NCBI GenBank assembly: GCA_045577175.1
Contig: JAZNHT010000035.1
Span: forward strand, 1 to 8,601
Origin: SIG701 sp045577175
Lineage (GTDB): Bacteria > Bacillota > Clostridia > Oscillospirales > CAG-272
Reading direction: 5' to 3'
DNA length: 8,601 nt
The translations under genes were made by a program, and so were the position numbers. Positions 1-4,581 of the stretch are shown here, in pieces. Position 1 is the stretch's first letter. Each line of letters begins with the position of its first letter. The notes under the pieces were generated by a model, which made no database searches, was not told the DNA's origin, and saw only the letters and a program-made list of their open reading frames with translations.

Positions 1-265
1 CTTTGTCCGCAAGGATCTTCTCAAGCATCTCCATAGCATACGCAAGGGTATATTTCTCGCAAACCACTGCTTCGGTTTCGTTGGTATTTATAATTTCAGA
101 CATTTTTTTATCCTCCAAATCAATGTTTGGCGGACACGCAAGGCAAATCTTATTCTCATCTACGAAGCGTGCCCTGCCGTTTTTTACAAGACCTTTCGCC
201 CTTTTCGGGTAGGTCGCCTCATATTCGTTTCCTTGCTCATCAACAACAATTACGTTTTTTTCCAT
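1..265 (-). CDS. Unrecognised small Clostridia-type protein, 3' end beyond the window
   Basis: This reading frame starts at an ATG at 265-263 and stays open to the left edge, giving 88 visible codons. The N-terminus begins MEKNVIVVDEQGNEYEA, followed by a basic stretch (KRAKGLVKNGRARFVDE, residues 21-37) and CLACPP (41-46). I recall this arrangement from hypothetical proteins of gut Clostridia but know no function for it. The GGGGG run about nine bases before the ATG is a one-mismatch Shine-Dalgarno sequence. A second in-frame ATG at 103-101 (residue 55) has a good GGAGG eight bases upstream, so a shorter product is possible. A consensus-like promoter lies at 348-376, which predicts a leader of about 75 nt. 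The basic segment could bind nucleic acid, but that is a guess. Confidence 0.7.
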   Translation of the reverse strand, partial: MEKNVIVVDEQGNEYEATYPKRAKGLVKNGRARFVDENKICLACPPNIDLEDKKMSEIINTNETEAVVCEKYTLAYAMEMLEKILADK

Positions 266-347
266 GGGTGTCGTCCCCCTTTGTATTGATTTGCTTTTTC
301 GCTAATGTCGTTTTTTGTTATGGGTACCATCCCCGATTAGCAATTTT

Positions 348-376
348 ATTATAACATATATGATGTCAAATTTCAA
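348..376 (-). promoter_or_regulatory. Sigma-A-type promoter for the left-edge gene
   Basis: On the minus strand, TTGAAA (376-371) and TATAAT (353-348) are separated by exactly 17 bp, with a TG one base before the -10. Transcription should begin near 341, about 75 nt before the ATG at 265. Confidence 0.7.
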
Positions 377-389
377 TACATTTTGAAGA

Positions 390-740
390 TTATTTGTTAT
401 TGTTTTTTGCGGTGTTAAGAGACGAAATCAACATACGCTTGATCTCTTCTGCTAACAAGAGGAGGGCATCAAAATCGTAAGCAATCAAATTTGTTCGTTT
501 CAATAAAGTGATCCAATAAATGCTCTCTCCCGTTTCTTTTAAAGAAATATGCAGTTTCGATATAAAATCAGCCTTACTATTTCCATAGATTGCTTCATTT
601 ATATTCGCGCCTACGCTCGTTGCAGAACGCAATAATTGCTTCGCAATCGTTGTATCTTTTTTGCTTTTTGAAAACTCTTCATAAAAAAGTACAATCTGCG
701 TTGCGAAATCCATAGATTTTTCAAGTAATGGGCTGTCCAT
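390..740 (-). CDS. Four helix bundle protein (23S rRNA intervening-sequence protein family)
   Basis: The 116-residue product is almost entirely amphipathic helix. It carries hallmarks of the small four helix bundle family first seen in 23S rRNA intervening sequences: an N-terminal 'EKSMDFATQIV', the central 'LLRSATSVGANINEA' near residues 38-52, then 'SKADFISKLHISLKETGE' and a helical C-terminus. Family members are about 115-125 residues long, so this one is full length. No enzymatic role is established; in other contexts the family has been linked to nucleic-acid binding. I chose the ATG at 740-738. The possible GTG at 749-747 lies inside the GAGGTG ribosome binding site of that ATG. The gene has its own promoter (764-792) and stands alone, not inside an rRNA gene. 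It is AT-richer than the genes to the right, which suggests an accessory origin. Confidence 0.88.
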   Translation of the reverse strand: MDSPLLEKSMDFATQIVLFYEEFSKSKKDTTIAKQLLRSATSVGANINEAIYGNSKADFISKLHISLKETGESIYWITLLKRTNLIAYDFDALLLLAEEIKRMLISSLNTAKNNNK

Positions 741-763
741 TGATTTCACCTCTCTTTGGAGTC

Positions 764-792
764 ATTATATCATACTTTTAACTAAAAATCAA
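764..792 (-). promoter_or_regulatory. Promoter of the four helix bundle gene
   Basis: Minus-strand TTGATT (792-787) and TATAAT (769-764) are separated by 17 bp. The predicted start near 757 leaves only a short leader containing GAGGTG before the ATG at 740. Confidence 0.7.
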
Positions 793-819
793 TGCTTTTC
801 GACCAACGGGAGAAAAGCT

Positions 820-949
820 ACATTTTCTTTTCTCTCTTCTCTCTTATCTCTTCTCTGGAAAAGTCGCGTGGGAGAGATTAGAGAAAAGTGAAGAGTGAAA
901 AGAGAAGAGTGAAGAGTACAAAAAGAAAAAGCCGCTTGCGCGACTTTTC
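820..949. repeat. Polypyrimidine/polypurine inverted repeat region
   Basis: A run built from TCTCT/CTTCT words (about 824-856) is followed by a purine run built from GAGAA, GAAGAG and GAGTG words (about 870-917). The two arms are roughly complementary. An exact 11-bp inverted repeat, GAAAAGTCGCG at 858-868 and CGCGACTTTTC at 939-949, overlaps the tRNA terminator. No reading frame or RNA gene is evident. It may be a dispersed intergenic repeat or a simple-sequence expansion. Confidence 0.55.
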
Positions 950-951
950 TT
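921..951 (-). terminator. Rho-independent terminator of the tRNA array
   Basis: On the minus strand, immediately after tRNA-Cys, AAAAGTCGC and GCGGCTTTT form a 9-bp stem (one G-U pair) around a GCAA loop. A U-rich run follows. The A-rich 5' side makes it possibly bidirectional. Confidence 0.75.
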
Positions 952-953
952 TT

Positions 954-1028
954 TGGAGGTGACGGCCGGATTTGAACCGGCGGATAACGGTGTTGCAGAC
1001 CGGGGCCTTACCACTTGGCTACGTCACC
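954..1028 (-). tRNA. tRNA-Cys (GCA)
   Basis: The 75-nt gene includes an encoded CCA. Acceptor strands GGTGACG and CGTCACC pair perfectly. The anticodon loop is CTGCAAC (anticodon GCA), and the T-arm contains GGTTCAAATCC. It is the last gene of the array, with the terminator directly downstream. The outermost anticodon-stem pair (C-U) is mismatched. Confidence 0.95.
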
Positions 1029-1036
1029 ATAAAAAA

Positions 1037-1112
1037 TGGAGCGGATTACGGGGCTCGAACCCGCCACCTCGACCTTGGCAAGGTCGCGCTCTACCAAATG
1101 AGCTAAATCCGC
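1037..1112 (-). tRNA. tRNA-Gly (GCC), downstream copy
   Basis: The 76-nt gene ends in encoded CCA. The acceptor pairs GCGGATT with AATCCGC, the anticodon loop is TTGCCAA, and the T-loop is GGTTCGAGCC. It is identical over all 76 positions to the copy at 1487-1562. Only 8 nt separate it from tRNA-Cys. Confidence 0.96.
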
Positions 1113-1142
1113 ATATTTTTCATAGTTCAGCAAAAATCACAC

Positions 1143-1178
1143 CCTCGTGAAATGTATCACCAACTACAAGATGCATCA
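1143..1178. repeat. Two imperfect ~18-nt units in the Asp-Gly spacer
   Basis: The spacer between tRNA-Asp and tRNA-Gly holds two similar words, GAAATGTATCACC and AAGATGCATCAAC, 18 bp apart. The second contains the palindrome ATGCAT. It may be the remains of a dispersed tandem repeat; the similarity is weak. Confidence 0.3.
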
Positions 1179-1227
1179 ACCGAGGTTTGAGATTTCTTTT
1201 GCTTACTTTTCTTGCAAGAAAAGTAAG
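1177..1227. repeat. Asp 3'-flank repeat, copy 1, with a perfect 26-bp palindrome
   Basis: Positions 1202-1227 form a perfect 26-bp palindrome (half-site CTTACTTTTCTTG). It abuts the encoded CCA of tRNA-Asp with no gap. The 51-bp segment recurs at 1705-1755 with three differences. Neither strand has a U-run after the hairpin, so it does not look like an intrinsic terminator. Confidence 0.8.
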
Positions 1228-1304
1228 TGGCGACCCGAAGGGGACTCGAACCCCTGACCTCTAGCGTGACAGGCTAGCGTTCTAACCAACTGAACTACCG
1301 GGCC
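1228..1304 (-). tRNA. tRNA-Asp (GTC), downstream copy
   Basis: The 77-nt gene includes CCA. The acceptor GGCCCGG pairs with TCGGGTC through G-U pairs. The anticodon stem CTAGC/GCTAG encloses CTGTCAC (anticodon GTC), and the T-loop is GGTTCGAGTCC. It is identical to the copy at 1756-1832. Confidence 0.96.
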
Positions 1305-1306
1305 AT

Positions 1307-1368
1307 AATTTGGCGTTGCCGCCAAATTGCACTCGTTTGCTTCGCAAATGGCCTTGTCGCTTACGCGA
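1307..1368. repeat. Three consecutive hairpins in the Val-Asp spacer
   Basis: The spacer between tRNA-Val and tRNA-Asp is almost wholly hairpin. AATTTGGCG/CGCCAAATT forms a perfect 9-bp stem with a 4-nt loop (1307-1328). TTTGC/GCAAA forms a 5-bp stem (1336-1348). TCGC/GCGA forms a 4-bp stem (1357-1368). None is followed by a U-run. Confidence 0.6.
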
Positions 1369-1444
1369 TGGTGGAAACAATAGGGCTCGAACCTATGACC
1401 CTCTGCTTGTAAGGCAGATGCTCTCCCAACTGAGCTATGCTTCC
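1369..1444 (-). tRNA. tRNA-Val (TAC), downstream copy
   Basis: The 76-nt gene includes CCA. The acceptor GGAAGCA pairs with TGTTTCC. The anticodon stem TCTGC/GCAGA encloses CTTACAA (anticodon TAC), and the T-loop is GGTTCGAGCC. It differs from the copy at 1852-1927 by a compensated acceptor pair (A3-U70 here, G3-C70 there) and by one D-loop base. Confidence 0.96.
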
Positions 1445-1448
1445 GATT

Positions 1449-1479
1449 AAAAAAGAAGAAATTTGCATCTCTTCTTTTT
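1449..1479 (-). terminator. AT-rich hairpin with U-run inside the tRNA array
   Basis: On the minus strand, AAAAAGAAGA and TCTTCTTTTT form a perfect 10-bp stem with a 10-nt loop, ending in six U residues. It lies between tRNA-Gly (1487) and tRNA-Val (1444). The low GC of the stem makes it at best a partial attenuator; it could instead be a processing signal. Confidence 0.4.
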
Positions 1480-1486
1480 AGAAATA

Positions 1487-1562
1487 TGGAGCGGATTACG
1501 GGGCTCGAACCCGCCACCTCGACCTTGGCAAGGTCGCGCTCTACCAAATGAGCTAAATCCGC
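1487..1562 (-). tRNA. tRNA-Gly (GCC), upstream copy
   Basis: Same 76-nt sequence as 1037-1112: acceptor GCGGATT/AATCCGC, anticodon loop TTGCCAA, encoded CCA. It lies only 3 nt after the CCA of tRNA-Phe, which implies cotranscription and processing from a common precursor. Confidence 0.96.
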
Positions 1563-1565
1563 AAG

Positions 1566-1641
<76 letters not shown>

Positions 1642-1704
1642 AAATTAATGCCAAACTTATTTTTCTCACCATCGCGAGACGTGCAAACGACTTCCGATGC
1701 CGCC

Positions 1705-1755
1705 CAATCGAGGATTGAGATTTCTTTTGCTTGCTTTTCTTGCAAGAAAAGTAAG
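1705..1755. repeat. Asp 3'-flank repeat, copy 2
   Basis: This segment matches 1177-1227 at 48 of 51 positions and again directly abuts the CCA of a tRNA-Asp. One base of the palindrome has changed (A to G at 1733 relative to copy 1), leaving a nearly perfect 26-bp inverted repeat at 1730-1755. Confidence 0.78.
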
Positions 1756-1832
1756 TGGCGACCCGAAGGGGACTCGAACCCCTGACCTCTAGCGTGACAG
1801 GCTAGCGTTCTAACCAACTGAACTACCGGGCC
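1756..1832 (-). tRNA. tRNA-Asp (GTC), upstream copy
   Basis: Identical over 77 nt to the gene at 1228-1304, with anticodon loop CTGTCAC and encoded CCA. It is preceded by tRNA-Val after 19 nt and followed directly by the palindromic repeat. Confidence 0.96.
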
Positions 1833-1851
1833 ATTCTGGATGCAGGGGATT

Positions 1852-1927
1852 TGGTGGGAACAATAGGGCTCGAACCTATGACCCTCTGCTTGTAAGGCAG
1901 ATGCTCTCCCAGCTGAGCTATGCTCCC
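1852..1927 (-). tRNA. tRNA-Val (TAC), first gene of the array
   Basis: The 76-nt gene includes CCA. The acceptor GGGAGCA pairs with TGTTCCC, and the anticodon loop is CTTACAA. It lies about 80 nt downstream of the predicted array start site. Relative to the second tRNA-Val it carries G3-C70 in place of A3-U70. Confidence 0.96.
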
Positions 1928-2014
1928 AAATCGTGCGGAACGCGCCGCCTCAAACCACTTTTTTGTTCGCTGTTTTCGGCTTCGGTTTTGCCCGCGCTCC
2001 CTGCGACGTGTTAT

Positions 2015-2043
2015 ATTATACTATACTCTTTCGCGTTTGTCAA
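2015..2043 (-). promoter_or_regulatory. Consensus promoter of the tRNA array
   Basis: Minus-strand TTGACA (2043-2038) and TATAAT (2020-2015) match the sigma-A consensus at every position with a 17-bp spacer. Transcription is predicted from about 2008, some 80 nt before the first tRNA. Confidence 0.88.
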
Positions 2044-2086
2044 CACCTTTTTTTATTTTTTTTGAATTTTTTTATTTTTTTATTTT
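2044..2086 (-). promoter_or_regulatory. A-tract UP-element-like region upstream of the tRNA promoter
   Basis: On the minus strand, just upstream of the -35, four runs of seven or eight A residues plus a shorter run are separated by single T or TTC interruptions over about 40 bp. Such tracts can act as UP elements contacting the RNA polymerase alpha subunit at stable-RNA promoters. That role is inferred from sequence and position. The 175-bp gap 1928-2102 holds this, the promoter and the array leader only. Confidence 0.55.
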
Positions 2087-2102
2087 CCGCCCGGTTTTTC
2101 AC

Positions 2103-2882
2103 TCATATATCCTTTTTGCAACGCGCCGCGATGTACCACCGATCATCCGTCTCCGATGCCGCCGTGAAGTGATAATCGGCAAAAAAGCCGAGCACCTCAA
2201 AGCCTGCCTTCTCAAGCGTAAGACGGATCTCCTCTTCCGTATAGCACCGCTCCTTCTGCACCGTATCGGTGCGGCTGTACGTCCCGTCCGCACGCTCGGT
2301 GAACACGGTCAGATCAAAATCGCAGATCCCCGTCTCCTTATCGTAGAAATTCCGCCAGCAGCAGACGGTGCCGCCCTCCTCATCGTCAAGGATGAAATCA
2401 TTCTCCCCGTACACCGTCTCAAATTTATGCGGCGTATTGACGTCGAACAGAAACAGTCCGTCCGGATTCAGATAATTATGGGCAAGCGAAGCGCACCGCG
2501 CAAAATCGCCCTGACCGGTGAGGTGATTCACGCTGTCGAGACAGCAGACGATCGCATCCACCGTACCGTACAGCTCAAATTCGGTCATATCCTGGAGAAG
2601 CAGAAGCACGCCCGAAAGCTCCGCCTCCGCAATCCGATCTGCCGCCGCCGAGAGCATATCCTCGCTCATATCGATCGCGGTCATATCGTACCCGCGGCGG
2701 GCAAGCTCGATCGTCATACTGCCCGTCCCTGCGGCAAGATCGAGCACCAGCTCCGGCTTCGCCTTTGCAAAGCGCGCAAACTGCGCCTCGATGAAATCCG
2801 CCCAGCGGGCGTAGTCGATCTCCTCGTTCATGCGGTCGTAGATCGGTGCCATCACGTCGTAGGGATTCTTCTCAGGCATCAT
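2103..2882 (-). CDS. Class I SAM-dependent methyltransferase
   Basis: The 259-residue protein (258 if the second of two adjacent ATGs is used) has a Rossmann-type methyltransferase domain at about residues 10-150. Motif I is VLDLAAGTGSMT (46-57), the acidic residue after strand 2 is in AIDMSEDML (69-77), and QDMTEFEL (97-104) and DAIVCCLDSVNHL (109-121) follow. The C-terminal half, rich in charged beta segments and an FDLTVF-type strand, probably shapes the substrate pocket. The substrate cannot be told from sequence. The ATG at 2882 overlaps the yerC stop (ATGA). The ATG at 2879 has better spacing (7 nt) from the GGAGG, so either may be used. It is the last gene of the lplA-yerC operon, and no terminator is visible after its stop. 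No signal peptide or TM segment is seen; a cytoplasmic enzyme is expected. Confidence 0.9.
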   Translation of the reverse strand: MMPEKNPYDVMAPIYDRMNEEIDYARWADFIEAQFARFAKAKPELVLDLAAGTGSMTIELARRGYDMTAIDMSEDMLSAAADRIAEAELSGVLLLLQDMTEFELYGTVDAIVCCLDSVNHLTGQGDFARCASLAHNYLNPDGLFLFDVNTPHKFETVYGENDFILDDEEGGTVCCWRNFYDKETGICDFDLTVFTERADGTYSRTDTVQKERCYTEEEIRLTLEKAGFEVLGFFADYHFTAASETDDRWYIAARCKKDI

Positions 2883-3175
2883 TCTTCCTCCCCGTTCAGG
2901 CGTGCAAGGACGCGCACATAACCGTCACTTCCGTACTTCAGAGCGCGGTTGACGCGGCTGATCGTCGCCGTGCTGAGGCCCGTCTCCTCGGCGATCTCCG
3001 TATAAATTTTGTTGTCGGAGAGCATCTGCGCGGCGGCAAGGCGGCGGGACATCTCCGAAATCTCCTTGACCGTACACAGATCCTCAAAAAATGCGCGGCA
3101 CTCCTCTGCCGATTTCAGCGTGAGGATTCCCTGAAAGAGGCGCTCCGTGCGCTCGTCCATATAATTTTTAGCCAT
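2879..3175 (-). CDS. yerC: YerC/YecD-type TrpR-family transcriptional regulator
   Basis: The 98-residue protein matches the YerC/YecD branch of the TrpR superfamily. Its helical N-terminal half contains LFQGILTLKSAEECRAFFEDLCTVKEI in outline (13-39). A helix-turn-helix follows: YTEIAEETGLSTATISRVNRALKYG in outline (58-82), with the STATISRVNR recognition helix. Members usually have about 95-105 residues. I chose the ATG at 3175 because GGAGA lies five bases upstream inside the end of lplA. The frame continues upstream to other starts (ATG at 3196, and further), but these lack a well-spaced ribosome binding site. The gene overlaps lplA by 8 bp and the methyltransferase start by 4 bp, so translation is probably coupled. 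Unlike E. coli TrpR, there is no local link to trp genes, and its ligand and targets are unknown. Confidence 0.92.
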   Translation of the reverse strand: MAKNYMDERTERLFQGILTLKSAEECRAFFEDLCTVKEISEMSRRLAAAQMLSDNKIYTEIAEETGLSTATISRVNRALKYGSDGYVRVLARLNGEEE

Positions 3176-4205
3176 GGCTGTCTCCGTTTTCTTCATTATA
3201 TAATAATTCTCCGAGGATGAGGGCGGCGATGTCCTGCGCGCACCCGCCCGCGATGTATTCACCGAGAGCACGCGGTGCGTCCGCGATTGCCGCAAGCAAT
3301 TTCTCGCGCACAAGCGGCACACCCGTGAGGCACGCCTCCAGCTCCGCAATCGGTGCCGTGCCAAAATAGTCGCCGTACAAACGAATCTCACCGATCACGC
3401 CGTGCGCGGCGGTATACGATGCGGTGAGCGTTCCGCAGGAAAGCCGCGCCGTGAGCTCCGTCTCGTGACGGGCGGACGCGCCGAAATTCCATTCCCACGT
3501 GCGGTATTTCGCCGCAGCGAGGGCGCGGATGCCGTCCTCCTCCGCCGCGGTGAGCGCATCGATCTCGCCGCCCTCGCCGATCTCCGCGGCAAGCAGCGCG
3601 ATGAACGCCCCGACGTCCACCTCCTTCGGGAAATCGGAAAAATCGCGGATGTTGGCAACCCGGCTGCGGACGCTGACGATCCCCTTCGTGCGGATTTTTT
3701 CGGGATGCACGATCAGTGACTCGGCAAGCGCGGAGAGATCCGCCCCGAACAGAAGCGTGCCGTGGTGGAGCTGTCTCGCTGTCCCGTCGGGACGGCGGAC
3801 GACCGCCTGTGCATTGCCCGAAATCTTTCGCCCGTCCGCGAGAATATCGTTTCTGCCGCCAAGCTCGGCAGGCACACCGAGGCGGCGAAGCACGTTGAGA
3901 ATCGGCGCGGTGAACCGCGCAAAATCGATACCGCTCCCGTCATACGCGGTGATAAACGTATAATTGACGTTGCCGAGATCGTGAAAGACAGCGCCACCGC
4001 CACTCAATCGGCGGACCACGGCGATGCCGTTTTTCTCCGTATACGGGACGTTGACCTCCGCCCACGTGTTCTGATTTTTACCGATAATGACCGATCGGCT
4101 GTTCTGCCAAAGCAGGCGAATATCACCCTCGCCGTTTTGCAGAAGGTACTCCTCTGCGGCGAGATTGAAGCACGGATCGGTGGAGGGGAGAAGAATGGTG
4201 CGCAC
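3168..4205 (-). CDS. lplA: Lipoate-protein ligase A
   Basis: The 345-residue protein fits LplA, which activates lipoate (or octanoate) with ATP and attaches it to lysines of 2-oxoacid dehydrogenase E2 and glycine-cleavage H proteins in the cytoplasm. The catalytic domain shows RRLSGGGAVFHD (65-76), NDILADGRKISGNAQ (119-133) with the expected catalytic Lys127, and HHGTLLF (147-153). Residues from about 250 form the small C-terminal accessory domain of bacterial ligases (E. coli LplA has about 338 residues), so it is likely a complete one-gene ligase. The start is a GTG at 4205-4203, with AAGGAG seven bases upstream and no competing ATG. A promoter lies at 4238-4266. The gene heads the operon with yerC and the methyltransferase and diverges from thiT. 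GC is high, especially at third positions. Confidence 0.95.
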   Translation of the reverse strand: MRTILLPSTDPCFNLAAEEYLLQNGEGDIRLLWQNSRSVIIGKNQNTWAEVNVPYTEKNGIAVVRRLSGGGAVFHDLGNVNYTFITAYDGSGIDFARFTAPILNVLRRLGVPAELGGRNDILADGRKISGNAQAVVRRPDGTARQLHHGTLLFGADLSALAESLIVHPEKIRTKGIVSVRSRVANIRDFSDFPKEVDVGAFIALLAAEIGEGGEIDALTAAEEDGIRALAAAKYRTWEWNFGASARHETELTARLSCGTLTASYTAAHGVIGEIRLYGDYFGTAPIAELEACLTGVPLVREKLLAAIADAPRALGEYIAGGCAQDIAALILGELLYNEENGDSHG

Positions 4206-4237
4206 AGGGCGTCTCCTTTCACGGATTTCTACCTACT

Positions 4238-4266
4238 ATTATAACGGATTCTTTCAGCAAAGTAAA
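4238..4266 (-). promoter_or_regulatory. Promoter of the lplA operon
   Basis: Minus-strand TATAAT (4243-4238) is preceded at 17 bp by TTTACT (4266-4261), a weaker -35. The predicted leader is about 25 nt and carries AAGGAG. No riboswitch fits in it. Confidence 0.65.
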
Positions 4267-4305
4267 GCGGTAATTTGCAAAAGCGGAGATTTTTTCAAAA
4301 AACTC

Positions 4306-4334
4306 TTGACAGGGCGCGTCCCGTGTGCTATCAT
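4306..4334 (+). promoter_or_regulatory. Promoter of the thiT riboswitch transcript
   Basis: TTGACA (4306-4311) and TATCAT (4329-4334) are separated by 17 bp. Transcription should start near 4341, at the first base of a GTGCCA/TGGCAC hairpin. Only about 40 bp separate this -35 from that of lplA. Confidence 0.82.
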
Positions 4335-4360
4335 ATAGGCGTGCCAGATTGGCACAAATA

Positions 4361-4450
4361 GGCAGGGGTGCGTCGGCTTAGGCCGAAGCTGAGACGGAGT
4401 GATCCGAACCCTATAACCTGATACGGGTAATACCGGCGTAGGGAGCTGTT
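4361..4450 (+). ncRNA. TPP riboswitch (THI element)
   Basis: The conserved words appear in order: AGGGGTGC (4364-4371), a P3 hairpin TCGGC/GCCGA, CTGAGAC (4389-4395), AACC (4407-4410), AACCTGAT (4415-4422), GGTAAT (4426-4431) and GCGTAGGGA (4436-4444). This is the thiamine diphosphate-sensing aptamer. A GTGCCA/TGGCAC hairpin at 4341-4355 caps the transcript 5' end. The downstream terminator (4493-4531) and thiT indicate repression by TPP through premature termination. Confidence 0.95.
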
Positions 4451-4492
4451 CGTAATTCGCTTCGAAGATCAAAACAAGGCATTGATTTTGCG

Positions 4493-4531
4493 ATCCGGCG
4501 TGCGGTACCGAAACCGTGCGGCGGATTTTTT
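4493..4531 (+). terminator. Riboswitch-controlled terminator before thiT
   Basis: ATCCGGCGTGCGGT (4493-4506) pairs with ACCGTGCGGCGGAT (4513-4526) over 14 positions, with one G-G mismatch and two G-U pairs. Six T residues follow. GATCAAAA at 4467-4474 could instead pair with TTTT and GATC at 4486-4495, which would break the base of the stem and serve as a weak antiterminator. That alternative is inference. Confidence 0.82.
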
Positions 4532-4581
4532 GTCGCCGTGCGTATTTCCGTTTCTCATCTCAAAAAAGAAAGGAAATCCCA

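Noticed and set aside
3..354. Plus-strand frames at 3-212 and 127-354
   Set aside because: They are opposite the left-edge gene, whose start, ribosome binding site and promoter are all visible on the minus strand.
390..740. An rRNA intervening sequence, as the four helix bundle gene might suggest
   Set aside because: No 23S rRNA sequence flanks the gene. It has its own promoter and stands as a free gene.
800..950. CRISPR array in the purine/pyrimidine repeat region
   Set aside because: The words are short, irregular and low-complexity. There are no constant-length spacers or conserved repeats, and no cas genes are nearby.
1202..1227. The palindrome after tRNA-Asp as a Rho-independent terminator
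   Set aside because: No U-run follows the stem on either strand, and further tRNA genes of the same array lie downstream.
1920..2921. A 333-codon plus-strand frame across the tRNA leader and the methyltransferase
   Set aside because: It is antisense to a well-supported methyltransferase, low in recognisable motifs and Arg/His-rich, and has no ribosome binding site. It is a shadow of high-GC coding DNA.
3176..3391. N-terminal extension of yerC reaching to 3391
   Set aside because: The extension lies inside lplA in another frame, is Arg-rich, and has no family counterpart. The ATG at 3175 has a proper ribosome binding site.
4516..4581. GTG start at 4516 for thiT
   Set aside because: It lies within the riboswitch terminator hairpin and lacks a ribosome binding site. 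The ATG at 4582 has AAAGGA at good spacing.
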